Below, in pieces: positions 9,444 through 17,378 of a stretch of DNA of 64,000 nucleotides. The notes beneath the pieces were generated by a model. That model was given only the letters and a program-made list of their open reading frames with translations, ran no database searches and was not told the origin of the DNA. Source of the DNA: CAUJIW01 sp963205175 (lineage in GTDB: Bacteria; Pseudomonadota; Alphaproteobacteria; Sphingomonadales; Sphingomonadaceae); assembly GCA_041060555.1 (NCBI GenBank), contig JBEUDS010000001.1. One strand, given 5' to 3'. Numbering within the stretch: position 1 is the first letter of the stretch; every line of letters begins with the position of its first letter. A program made the translations under genes and the position numbers.

Positions 9444-10943
9444 ATGAAGATCAGTTTTGCCAAGCCATCCGCCGTCAAGGGCGGCGCTCTCGCCGTGTTC
9501 GCAGGTCAGGGGGGCGTGCTCACCGCCGCCGCGGCGGCGATTGACGCGACCACCGACGGGCAGGTGCAGCGCGCGCTCAAGGCCAGCCGCTTCGACGGCG
9601 GCGTCGGTGAGATCGTCGAGGTGCTGGCCCCGGCCGGTCTGGACGCCTCGCGGGTGCTGGTGGTGGGCACCGGCACGCTGGCCAAGGCGGGGCCGGGCGA
9701 GTTCGAGCGCATCGGCGGCGCGCTGCAGGCCCGTGTCGGCGCCTCGGGCGAGACGACGCTGACCGTGCTGGCGGCGGACCTCGGCGATTCCACGGTGTCG
9801 GAGGCGGAAGCGGCGGCGCGCATGGGGCTGGGCGCCCGGCTGCGGGCCTATCGCTTCGATCGCTATCGTACCAAGGAGCAGCCGGCCAAGAAGCCTAGCC
9901 TCACCAAATTGGTGATCCAGACCGGCGAGGCGCGGGCGGCGGACAGCGCCTTCAACCGCTACGAGGCGATTGCCGAGGGCGTGTTCCTGACCCGCGATCT
10001 GGTGTCGGAGCCCGGCAACGTGGTCTACCCCAAGTCGTTCGCCGACAAGGCGCGCGAGCTGGCCGAGCACGGCATCACCGTGCAGGTGCTGGGCGAGAAG
10101 GAGATGAAGAAGCTGGGCTTCGGCGCGCTGCTGGGCGTGTCGCAGGGCTCGGCGCACGAACCGCAGCTGGTGATCCTCGACTACGACGGCACCGGCGGCA
10201 AGGCGAAGACGGCGCCGGTGGTGCTGATCGGCAAGGGCGTCACCTTCGATACCGGCGGCATCTCGCTCAAGCCGGCGGCCGGCATGGAAGGCATGAAGTG
10301 GGACATGGGCGGCGCTGGCGCCGTCATCGGCACCATGAAGGCGCTGGCCCGGCGCAAGGCCAAGTGCCGGGTGGTCGGCCTGTGCGGCATGGTCGAGAAC
10401 ATGCCCTCCGCGACGGCCCAGCGGCCCGGTGACGTGGTGAAGAGCTATTCCGGCCAGACCATCGAGGTCATCAACACCGACGCCGAGGGTCGCCTCGTGC
10501 TGTGCGACGTCATGTGGTATGCCCAGGAGCGCTACAAGCCGAAGGTGATGGTGGATCTCGCCACGCTGACCGGCGCCATGGTGATCTCGCTGGGGCACGA
10601 ATATGCCGGCATGTTCGCCAACGACGAGACGCTGGCCGGCCAGCTGCTGGCGGCGGGCGAGGCCTCGGGCGACAAGCTGTGGCGTTTCCCGCTGGGGGAC
10701 GCCTACGACAAGCTGATCAACTCGCAGATCGCCGACATGAAGAACGTCGGCCCGCGCGAGGGCGGTTCGATCACGGCCGCCCAGTTCCTCAAGCGCTTCG
10801 TGCGCGAGGGCGTGGCCTGGGCGCATCTCGACATCGCCGGCACCGCCTGGTCCGACAAGGACACGCCGCTGGGCGAGAAGGGCGCCACCGGCTATGGCGT
10901 GCGCCTGCTCGACCAGTTCATCGCCAGCAACTTCGAGAAGTAA
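9444..10943 (+). CDS. pepA: Leucyl aminopeptidase (M17 family)
   Basis: This cytosolic metallo-exopeptidase releases N-terminal residues. PepA homologues also bind DNA in some bacteria. The 499-residue protein has a variable N-terminal domain to about residue 180 and an M17 catalytic domain. The latter has the dimetal-site motifs VLIGKGVTFDTGGISLKP and KWDMGGAGAVIGTM, and the signature NTDAEGRL near residues 344-351. The start at 9444 is the ATG after a GGAAAGAG stretch. holC starts 26 bases after the stop. That pairing with the DNA polymerase III chi subunit is common in proteobacteria and suggests cotranscription. Confidence 0.96.
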   Translation: MKISFAKPSAVKGGALAVFAGQGGVLTAAAAAIDATTDGQVQRALKASRFDGGVGEIVEVLAPAGLDASRVLVVGTGTLAKAGPGEFERIGGALQARVGASGETTLTVLAADLGDSTVSEAEAAARMGLGARLRAYRFDRYRTKEQPAKKPSLTKLVIQTGEARAADSAFNRYEAIAEGVFLTRDLVSEPGNVVYPKSFADKARELAEHGITVQVLGEKEMKKLGFGALLGVSQGSAHEPQLVILDYDGTGGKAKTAPVVLIGKGVTFDTGGISLKPAAGMEGMKWDMGGAGAVIGTMKALARRKAKCRVVGLCGMVENMPSATAQRPGDVVKSYSGQTIEVINTDAEGRLVLCDVMWYAQERYKPKVMVDLATLTGAMVISLGHEYAGMFANDETLAGQLLAAGEASGDKLWRFPLGDAYDKLINSQIADMKNVGPREGGSITAAQFLKRFVREGVAWAHLDIAGTAWSDKDTPLGEKGATGYGVRLLDQFIASNFEK

Positions 10944-10969
10944 GCGGTCGGCGCGCGGGAGCCGGGCAG

Positions 10970-11422
10970 ATGGCCGATGTCGGCTTCTATCATGTGACGC
11001 ACCAGTCGCCGCTGGCGGCACTGGCGCGCCTGATGGAGAAAGCGCACGGGCAGGGGCTGCGCGCGCTGGTGCGCGTGGCCGCCGCCGCGCGGGTGAAGGA
11101 GGTCGACGACTATCTGTGGACGCACGATCCGGAGTCCTTCCTGCCCCACGGCACGGCGCGCAACGAGTATCCGGAACTGCAGCCGATCTATATCGCCGAA
11201 GGAGAGGCCGCCGCCCCCAACGGCGCGACCCTGCTGGTCCTGCTGGACAATGTGACGCCCACGGCGCTGGAAGGCTTCGACCGCGTGCTCTACCTGTTCG
11301 ACGGCAGGGACGACGATCAGGTGGCGATGGCCCGCGCGCACTGGCGCGACCTCAAGGCGCAAGGCCATATCCTGAAATACTGGCAGCAGCAGGATGGCGG
11401 CGGCTGGAGCCAGGCAGCCTGA
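10970..11422 (+). CDS. holC: DNA polymerase III chi subunit
   Basis: HolC links the clamp-loader complex to single-strand binding protein during replication. The 150-residue protein starts MADVGFYHVTHQSPLAAL and carries the family blocks WTHDPESFLPHGT and VLLDNVTP, and FDRVLYLFDGRDDDQVAMARAHW near the C-terminus. Length and motif order fit HolC. I chose the ATG at 10970 because it gives the conserved N-terminus. The reading frame stays open upstream, through pepA, but that part is only a shadow. The pepA-holC pair is a common arrangement. Confidence 0.92.
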   Translation: MADVGFYHVTHQSPLAALARLMEKAHGQGLRALVRVAAAARVKEVDDYLWTHDPESFLPHGTARNEYPELQPIYIAEGEAAAPNGATLLVLLDNVTPTALEGFDRVLYLFDGRDDDQVAMARAHWRDLKAQGHILKYWQQQDGGGWSQAA

Positions 11423-11563
11423 GGCCGGCGCCGGCCAGTTCAGCGTGACGCCGACAGGGCGGTGTCTTTCGCGGGCGGGTTTGCCGACGCCCATTGCCTT
11501 TTGTGCGCCGCACCGATAAGAGCGCGCGCAACTTCCCACACGAGAGAGCAACTGGAGTTTTCC

Positions 11564-11986
11564 ATGGCCATCGAGCGCACCTTCTCCATCATCAAGCCGG
11601 ACGCCACCCGTCGCAATCTGACCGGCAAGATCAACGCCATGCTGGAGGACGCCGGCCTGCGCATCGTCGCCCAGAAGCGCGCCCAGCTGACCAAGGCCCA
11701 GGCGGAAGGCTTCTACGCCGTCCACAAGGAGCGCCCGTTCTTCAACGACCTGGTGTCGTTCATGATCTCGGGTCCGGTGGTGCTGCAGGTGCTGGAAGGC
11801 GAGAACGCGGTGCTGAAGAACCGCGAAGTGATGGGCGCCACCAACCCGGCCCAGGCCGCCGAGGGCACCATCCGCAAGACCTTCGCCGAGAGCATCGAGG
11901 CCAATTCGGTGCACGGTTCCGACAGCCTGGAGAACGCGGCGATCGAGATCGCCTATTTCTTCGCGCAGACCGAGATCGTCGGCTAA
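11564..11986 (+). CDS. ndk: Nucleoside diphosphate kinase
   Basis: Ndk balances nucleoside triphosphates by moving the gamma phosphate through a phospho-histidine. The 140-residue protein starts MAIERTFSIIKPDATRRN and contains KERPFFNDLVSFMISGPV. It ends with the active-site region ESIEANSVHGSDSLENAAIEIAYFF, where the His of VHGSDS is the phosphorylated residue. The ATG at 11564 follows a GGAG. The last codons (Ile-Val-Gly-stop) are the first unit of the 26-bp tandem repeat that follows, so the gene's 3' end appears to have seeded the array. Confidence 0.97.
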   Translation: MAIERTFSIIKPDATRRNLTGKINAMLEDAGLRIVAQKRAQLTKAQAEGFYAVHKERPFFNDLVSFMISGPVVLQVLEGENAVLKNREVMGATNPAQAAEGTIRKTFAESIEANSVHGSDSLENAAIEIAYFFAQTEIVG

Positions 11987-12167
11987 GCCGACAGGCCGCG
12001 ATCGTCGGCTAAGCCGACAGGCCGCGATCGTCGGCTAAGCCGACAGGCCGCGATCGTCGGCTAAGCCGACAAGCCGCGATCATCGGCTAAGCCGACAAGC
12101 CGCGATCATCGGCTAAGCCGACAAGCCGCGATCATCGGCTAAGCCGACAAGCCGCGATCATCGGCTC
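11974..12167. repeat. 26-bp palindromic tandem array arising from the ndk 3' end
   Basis: There are seven complete 26-bp units (11974, 12000, 12026, 12052, 12078, 12104, 12130) and a decayed partial eighth from 12156. Each complete unit contains the 15-base palindrome GTCGGCTAAGCCGAC or ATCGGCTAAGCCGAC, so each can fold into a 6-7 bp hairpin. Unit 1 overlaps the last codons and stop of ndk. Units 1-3 are identical. Unit 4 has one change, and units 5-7 share that change plus a second. This records stepwise duplication. There are no unique spacers, so it is not a CRISPR. It may act as a multi-hairpin transcript end, which is inference. Confidence 0.9.
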
Positions 12168-12179
12168 AAGCAACAGCGC

Positions 12180-12311
12180 GTCATGGCCGGGCGTGTCCCG
12201 GCCATCCACGGCCGCGTTACCGATACGGCGTCACCCTTGCGGTGGCGCCGTTGTCGTCTTTACCGGCTATGGCGTGTTCGCGGGGATGGCCGGGACACGC
12301 CCGGCCATGAC
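12180..12311. mobile_element. MITE-like / extragenic palindromic element with 28-bp inverted termini
   Basis: The ends, 12180-12207 and 12284-12311, are perfect 28-base inverted repeats. The first begins GTCATGGCCGGGCG and the second is its exact reverse complement. They flank about 76 bases of unrelated sequence with no reading frame. Each terminus also holds an internal palindrome (GGCCGGG...CCCGGCC). Elements with a similar CATGGCCGGG-type core are, as I recall, abundant between genes in alphaproteobacterial genomes. It has no transposase of its own. It sits directly after the ndk repeat array. The remaining bases 12312-12380 contain a short direct repeat (12345-12357 and 12359-12371) and no gene. 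Confidence 0.7.
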
Positions 12312-12380
12312 GGCGGGAAGGAGGGCGGACGTCGGTATGCCCGCCTCAGGCAGCAGGTCTCAGGCAGCAGGGCGCCGGCT

Positions 12381-13034
12381 TCAGGGGGCAGGGTTGAGCA
12401 GGGGCTGCGCCGTTGGCGCGGCCTCGTTGATTCGGGCGAGCATCCCGTCGATGCTGACCCGGCCCTCGGCGATGGCGCGGATGACGGACGGGTAAAGGCG
12501 GTGCTCCTGCTCCAGGATGCGCGCCGCCAGCGTGTCGGCGGTGTCGCCCTCCAGCACCGGCACCGCGGCCTGGGCGAGGATTGGCCCGTCGTCCAGCTCG
12601 GGGCGGACGATATGCACCGTGCAGCCGGCGATCTTGCAGCCGGCCTCGATGGTCCGCTCGTGGGTGTGCAGCCCCCGGAAGGCGGGCAGCAGCGACGGGT
12701 GGATGTTGACGATGCGGTCCGGCCAGCGGTTGATGAACTCCGGCGTCAGCACCCGCATGAAGCCTGCCAGCACCACCAGATCGACGTCATGGCGGCGCAG
12801 CTCGGCGTCCATGGCGATGTCGAAGGCCTCGCGGCTGGGGAAGCCGGTGTGCGGCACCACCGCCGTGGCGATGCCGGCCGCCCGCGCGGTCTCCAGGCCG
12901 GCGGCACTGGCCTTGTTGGAGGCAACAACGACGATCTCGGCCGGGTAGCCGGGCGCCTGCGTTGCCGCCAGCAGTGCCTGCATGTTGCTGCCGCGCCCTG
13001 AAATCAGCACGGCCAGCCGCAGTTTACGCGTCAT
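12381..13034 (-). CDS. purN: Phosphoribosylglycinamide formyltransferase (GART)
   Basis: PurN transfers a formyl group from 10-formyl-THF to GAR in purine synthesis. The 217-residue protein opens with LRLAVLISGRGSNMQALL, and has VVLAGFMRVLTPEF, the catalytic NIHPSLLPAFRG (Asn and His), and the conserved VRPELDDGPILAQAAV with the catalytic Asp. The ATG at 13034 lies inside the end of purM (11-base overlap), so translation is coupled. The upstream in-frame extension is purM sequence read in another frame and is not used. Confidence 0.96.
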   Translation of the reverse strand: MTRKLRLAVLISGRGSNMQALLAATQAPGYPAEIVVVASNKASAAGLETARAAGIATAVVPHTGFPSREAFDIAMDAELRRHDVDLVVLAGFMRVLTPEFINRWPDRIVNIHPSLLPAFRGLHTHERTIEAGCKIAGCTVHIVRPELDDGPILAQAAVPVLEGDTADTLAARILEQEHRLYPSVIRAIAEGRVSIDGMLARINEAAPTAQPLLNPAP

Positions 13035-14127
13035 GCCGGGCCTCCCAGCCGTCGGCATAACCCCAGGCGCCGGCGCTTGAGCGCACCAGGCAGCCACGGG
13101 TGTCGGCGGGGCCGGCCTCGACGCGACCGACCACCGCCACCTGCTCGCCGGCGGCGGTGAGGCTGGCGATCACCGTGTCCGCCTGGTCGGCGCTTACGAT
13201 CGCCACCATGCCGAGGCCGCAGTTGAAGGTCCGCACCAGTTCCGCGCCCTCGATGGCGCCGAGCTCCTTCAGCCAGCCGAAGATCGGTGGCAGCGGCCAG
13301 GCGGCGGTATCGAACACGGCGACGGTGCCCTTGGGCAGCACGCGCGGCACATTCTCGGTCAGGCCGCCGCCGGTGATGTGCGCCAGCGCATGGATGCGCC
13401 CCGAACGGACCTCCGGCAGCAGCGCCTTCACATAGATGCGCGTCGGCGTCAGCAGCGCCTCGCCCAGCGGCCGGCTGGCATCGAACGGGGCGGGGGCGGC
13501 GAGGTCGAACCCGAAATCGGCGACCAGTCGGCGCACCAGCGAATAGCCGTTGGAGTGGACGCCGGAGGAGGCGATGCCGAGGATGACGTCGCCGGCGGCC
13601 ACCTGGTCGCCGGTAAGCTGCTGGCCGCGCTCCACCGCGCCGACGGTGAAGCCGGCCAGATCGTAGTCGCCGTCGCCATAGAGGCCCGGCATCTCGGCGG
13701 TCTCGCCACCGATCAGTGCCGCGCCGGCCTGGCGGCAACCCTCGGCGATGCCGGCGACGACACGGGCGGCAATGCCGGTGTCGAGCTTGCCGGTGGCGAA
13801 ATAGTCGAGGAAGAACAGCGGTTCGGCGCCCTGGACCACCAGATCGTTGACGCACATGGCGACCAGATCGATGCCCACGGTGTCATGGCCGCCGGCCTCG
13901 ATGGCGAGCTTGATCTTGGTGCCGACACCATCTGTCGCCGCCACCAGCAACGGGTCGGTGTAGCCGGCGGCGCGCGGGTCGAAGAAGGCGCCGAAGCCGC
14001 CAAGGTCGGCGTCGGCGCCGCTGCGCCGGGTCGCCCGCGCCAGCGGCGCGATCGCCCGCACCAGCGCGTTGCCGGCATCGATGGAAACGCCCGCCTGGGC
14101 GTAGGTGTAGGGGGTCTTTTCGGCCAT
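13024..14127 (-). CDS. purM: Phosphoribosylformylglycinamidine cyclo-ligase (AIR synthetase)
   Basis: PurM closes the imidazole ring of AIR using ATP. The 367-residue protein has the usual start YTYAQAGVSIDAGNALV. It also has the ATP-grasping motif VAATDGVGTKIKLA, the CVNDLVVQGAEPLFFLDYFA block and GGETAEMPGLY, and ends with the HITGGGLTENVPR region. It overlaps purN. It diverges from the DUF2066 gene, with about 120 bases between the starts that must hold both promoters. This purMN / DUF2066 / permease / hdaA order is familiar from alphaproteobacteria. Confidence 0.96.
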   Translation of the reverse strand: MAEKTPYTYAQAGVSIDAGNALVRAIAPLARATRRSGADADLGGFGAFFDPRAAGYTDPLLVAATDGVGTKIKLAIEAGGHDTVGIDLVAMCVNDLVVQGAEPLFFLDYFATGKLDTGIAARVVAGIAEGCRQAGAALIGGETAEMPGLYGDGDYDLAGFTVGAVERGQQLTGDQVAAGDVILGIASSGVHSNGYSLVRRLVADFGFDLAAPAPFDASRPLGEALLTPTRIYVKALLPEVRSGRIHALAHITGGGLTENVPRVLPKGTVAVFDTAAWPLPPIFGWLKELGAIEGAELVRTFNCGLGMVAIVSADQADTVIASLTAAGEQVAVVGRVEAGPADTRGCLVRSSAGAWGYADGWEARHDA

Positions 14128-14246
14128 GGCGTGCCTTACATTGTCTTGCGGTCGCGTGGATTGGAGGTCCTGTTACCAGATTGGCCTTGAGAAGCGAGAC
14201 CCCAGTTGTAAAAGAAGCAGCTTTCCAACGAGGTTTCGAGCACCCG

Positions 14247-15566
14247 ATGGCCCGCCTCCTGTTCTTGCTGATCACCCTTGGCCTGCTGACCCCCGGAGTC
14301 GCGGCGGCCGCCACTGACACGGCGAGCCCGCCCGCGCCGCCGGCCAGCGCCGCCGAGGCCATCGAGTCGGACAGCTTCACCGTGGCGGCGGTCAGTGTCG
14401 ACGTCGCGGCGCCGACGGCGACACGCGCGCGCGAGGTCGGCTTCATCGAGGCGCAGCGCAAGGCCTGGAAGCTGCTCTGGGGCCGGCTGTCCGACAAGGC
14501 GGGCGCGGTGCCGTCGGTCGGCGACAGCACGCTCTCGACACTGGTGGCCGGCATCGACGTTGAATCGGAGCGGTTCACCAGCCGGCGCTACATCGCCCGC
14601 CTGTCGGTGGTGTTCGATCCGATCGCGGTTCGCCGCTACATGGGCAAGTTCGACGGGGTGTCGAGCCGCAATCGCTCGCAGGCGCTGCTGCTGCTTCCGG
14701 TCATGCGCGACGGTGGCGCGGCCTACACCTACGAGGCGTCGAGCCCGTGGGCGCGGGCATGGGGCAATTTCGGCGGTCAGCAGTCGGCGATCGACTATGT
14801 CCAGCCAACCGGCACGCGCGGCGACGCCATGTTCCTGAACGCCCAGCGCGGCACCCGGCAGAACGTCGATCTGCTGCGACTGGCGCTGATCCGCTATGGC
14901 GCGGAGGATGTTCTCGTCGCCGACGCCCGTATCGACCGGCGTTATCCCGGTGGTCCGGTGGTCGGCACCTTCAGCATCTTTCATGGCCTCGACGACAAGC
15001 CGCTGACCCGTTTCAGCCTGCGGGTCGCCGACGCCAGCGGCGTGGCGACCATGCTGCGCGACGCGGTGGTCCGCCTTGACCAGGCGCTCAACCTGGCCCT
15101 GCGGGCCGGTCAGCTGAAACCGAGCAAGGACATGGCGCTCGTCGAGGTCGTCACGTCGCAGGACGTGGCGCCGACCATCGGCGTGCAGAGTTTCGGCGGG
15201 TTGCAGGTGATGGTGGAAACCCCCGATGCTGGTGCCTGGAGCACGCTGGAGCGCAAGCTTCGCCAGGCCGCGTCGGTGACCGGCGTCACGCTCACCGGCC
15301 TGTCCCTGGGGGGGACGAGCCAGGTGCAGGTCGCTCATGGCCGTTCACTGGACTGGTTGCGCTTCGATCTCGATCAGGTCGGCTTGCGTCTGGTCAGTCT
15401 CGCCGACGGCGGCTGGCTGATCCGGCCCAAGCGACCGGGGGACGCACCGGAACCGCGCCCGCAGGCCACCGAGGAAATCGCCACCGATCGCCCCGCGGGC
15501 ACGCCTGCGCCGTCGCCGGGCGGCGCGACGTCGCCGACGGCGGCACCCGTCCCGCAGGAGCCCTGA
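14247..15566 (+). CDS. Secreted DUF2066-type protein
   Basis: This 439-residue exported protein of unknown function has a signal peptide MARLLFLLITLGLLTPGVAAA. The body (about residues 50-390) fits the DUF2066 family. That includes the early FIEAQRKAWKLLWGRL helix, YIARLSVVFDPIAVRRYMG, and a later pattern in which a property of the whole protein is evaluated (QALLLLPVM). The C-terminus is Pro/Ala/Thr-rich and probably disordered. I chose the ATG at 14247 because it places the signal peptide at the N-terminus. It lies 4 bases ahead of the permease gene and two ahead of hdaA, a neighbourhood conserved in alphaproteobacteria, but its role is not known to me. Confidence 0.78.
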   Translation: MARLLFLLITLGLLTPGVAAAATDTASPPAPPASAAEAIESDSFTVAAVSVDVAAPTATRAREVGFIEAQRKAWKLLWGRLSDKAGAVPSVGDSTLSTLVAGIDVESERFTSRRYIARLSVVFDPIAVRRYMGKFDGVSSRNRSQALLLLPVMRDGGAAYTYEASSPWARAWGNFGGQQSAIDYVQPTGTRGDAMFLNAQRGTRQNVDLLRLALIRYGAEDVLVADARIDRRYPGGPVVGTFSIFHGLDDKPLTRFSLRVADASGVATMLRDAVVRLDQALNLALRAGQLKPSKDMALVEVVTSQDVAPTIGVQSFGGLQVMVETPDAGAWSTLERKLRQAASVTGVTLTGLSLGGTSQVQVAHGRSLDWLRFDLDQVGLRLVSLADGGWLIRPKRPGDAPEPRPQATEEIATDRPAGTPAPSPGGATSPTAAPVPQEP

Positions 15567-15570
15567 TGCC

Positions 15571-16680
15571 ATGACGTCGAACCTGCCGCGATGGATGTGG
15601 TGGATCGCCGGGCTTTTCCTGCTGTGCTGGTTCATTTTCGCCGTGCGCGGCATCCTGCTGCCGTTCGTCGTCGGCCTCGCGATTGCCTATCTGCTCGACC
15701 CGGTCGCCGATTATCTGGAGCGCTGGCGCGTGCCGCGCTGGCTGGCGACAACGCTGGTGCTGGTGCTGTTCTTCGGTCTGGCGGCAGCGCTTCTTTTCGC
15801 GATGACGCCGATCCTGCGCGACCAGATCAACGGCTTCGCCCGGGCGCTGCCCGGCTATGTCGATCAACTGCGCCCGTTCGTCATGCAGCTGATCGACCAG
15901 GCCGGCGGGCAGGCGAGGGCACAGGAACTGGTGGAACGCTCGGGCAGCCAGATCGCCCAGTGGGGCGCACAGCAGGTGGGGGTGCTGCTGGCCAGCGGGC
16001 TGGCGCTGTTCAACCTGCTGACCCTGGTGCTGATCTCGCCGGTGGTGGCGTTCTACCTGCTGCGTGACTGGGACAAGCTGATCGCCCGTGTCGATTCGTG
16101 GCTGCCGCGACACTATGAACCGACCATCAGGATGCTGCTGGGGCAGGCCGATGGCGCGTTGTCCGGCTTCGTGCGCGGTCAGTTCCTGGTCTGCCTGTGC
16201 CTGGCTGCTCTCTATGCCATCGGCTGGAGCCTGCTCGGCCTGAACTACAGCCTGATCCTGGGGCTCATCGCTGGAATGCTGGCTTTCGTCCCCTTCGCTG
16301 GCCCCTTTTTCGGCGCCGGACTGGCGGTGCTGGTGGCCATCGGTCAGTTCGGCGGCGACTACATGCAGATCGGGCTGGTCTATGGCGTGTTCATCGTGGT
16401 GCAGGTGATCGAGGGTTCGGTGCTGACCCCCAACCTGATTGGCGAGCGCGTCGGCCTGCATCCGGCGTGGGTGCTGTTCGCGGTGTTCGCCGGCGGCGAG
16501 ATGATGGGCGTGGTGGGCATCTTCCTTGCGGTGCCGGTGGCGGCGGTGGTTGCCGTGGTGGCGCGATGGGCGGTTGACCGCTATCTCGACAGTCCGCTGT
16601 ACGGCACGTCGGTGCCTCCGCCGGAGCCGCCGCTGTCGCCGCCATCATCACCATCGCCACCGCCCGTCGATACGCCATGA
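15571..16680 (+). CDS. AI-2E (PerM/YdiK-type) family transporter
   Basis: This polytopic inner-membrane protein of 369 residues has about seven to eight hydrophobic segments. It starts with WMWWIAGLFLLCWFIFAVRG and LLPFVVGLAIAYLLDPV, and has the family's central soluble stretch and later LGLNYSLILGLIAGMLAFVPFAGP. The motif VIEGSVLTPNLIGERVGLHP followed by GGEMMGVVGIFLAVPVAA is diagnostic for the AI-2E/PerM family. Members include permeases and sodium/proton antiporters, and the substrate here cannot be told. The tail is proline-rich. Its stop overlaps the hdaA start (ATGA), so the two are translated together. Confidence 0.88.
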   Translation: MTSNLPRWMWWIAGLFLLCWFIFAVRGILLPFVVGLAIAYLLDPVADYLERWRVPRWLATTLVLVLFFGLAAALLFAMTPILRDQINGFARALPGYVDQLRPFVMQLIDQAGGQARAQELVERSGSQIAQWGAQQVGVLLASGLALFNLLTLVLISPVVAFYLLRDWDKLIARVDSWLPRHYEPTIRMLLGQADGALSGFVRGQFLVCLCLAALYAIGWSLLGLNYSLILGLIAGMLAFVPFAGPFFGAGLAVLVAIGQFGGDYMQIGLVYGVFIVVQVIEGSVLTPNLIGERVGLHPAWVLFAVFAGGEMMGVVGIFLAVPVAAVVAVVARWAVDRYLDSPLYGTSVPPPEPPLSPPSSPSPPPVDTP

Positions 16681-17333
16681 AGCAGCCGGCCCTGCCGCTC
16701 GCCTATCGCTCGGCGACCGGATTCGAGAACTTCGCCATGACGCCGGCCAACGAGATGGCCGTGAGCTACCTTGACCGCTGGCCAGGCTGGCCCAGCCACA
16801 TGCTGCTGCTGGCCGGACCGCCAGGCAGTGGCAAGAGCCATCTTGGCGCCATCTTCGCCGCCCGTACCGGCGGCCGGGTGCTGCGGCCGGGGCAGATGCA
16901 CAGTCGCCTGAAGGCGCCGACGCTGGTGGTGGACGCCCTGCCGCCGTTCGGTGATCCCGCACTTGACGAGGAAGGGCTGTTTCATCTCATCAACTGGACC
17001 CGCGAGCAGGGCATCGGTCTGCTGCTGCTGTGCGAGAGCGGGACGGGACCAGGGGTGCCGGCGCTGCCCGATCTGGCGTCGCGGCTGCGGGCGGCGCCGC
17101 GTGTCGAGATCGGCCAGCCGGATGACGCGCTGGTGGGGGCGCTGCTGGTGAAGCAGTTTCGTGACCGGGGGGTCGATGTGCCGCCCGAGGTGGTGGACTA
17201 TCTCATGGTCCGCCTGCCGCGCGATTTCGCGCAGATCGCGGCGACCGTGGCCCGGCTGGACGCGGCGGGGCTGGAGCAGCGGCGGGCACTGACGATTCCG
17301 TTCGTGCGGCAGGTGCTCAACGAGGTGTCGTAA
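16677..17333 (+). CDS. hdaA: DnaA-related regulatory inactivator HdaA
   Basis: Hda/HdaA with the sliding clamp stimulates hydrolysis of DnaA-ATP and prevents extra rounds of replication. The 218-residue AAA+ protein is much shorter than DnaA and lacks its DNA-binding domain. The N-terminal QPALPLAY resembles the clamp-binding motif of the family. Next come FAMTPANEMAVSYLDRW and the Walker A GPPGSGKSHL. The Walker B region (TLVVDALPPF) is weak, as in other Hda proteins. The arginine-finger and lid segment SRLRAAPRVEI follows. The start overlaps the permease stop by 4 bases. An AT-rich inverted repeat (17331-17350) covers its stop codon. Confidence 0.88.
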   Translation: MKQPALPLAYRSATGFENFAMTPANEMAVSYLDRWPGWPSHMLLLAGPPGSGKSHLGAIFAARTGGRVLRPGQMHSRLKAPTLVVDALPPFGDPALDEEGLFHLINWTREQGIGLLLLCESGTGPGVPALPDLASRLRAAPRVEIGQPDDALVGALLVKQFRDRGVDVPPEVVDYLMVRLPRDFAQIAATVARLDAAGLEQRRALTIPFVRQVLNEVS

Positions 17334-17356
17334 TTATCTTGTCATAATTAATTCAC
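17331..17356. promoter_or_regulatory. AT-rich dyad with Pho-box-like repeat before ppk
   Basis: TAATTAT and ATAATTA form a perfect 7-bp inverted repeat around CTTGTC, starting on the hdaA stop. Within it, TTGTCAT-AATT-AATTCAC matches 10 of 14 positions of the PhoB direct repeat CTGTCAT-N4-CTGTCAC. The ppk ATG is only 22 bases further and has no clear Shine-Dalgarno. A PhoB-driven start would therefore give a nearly leaderless mRNA. The match is modest and could reflect only an AT-rich promoter. Confidence 0.35.
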
Positions 17357-17378
17357 CGGCGCAGCATATCGGTTGATC

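Noticed and set aside
11974..12167. CRISPR array
   Set aside because: The units are directly tandem with no unique spacers, and no cas genes are present.
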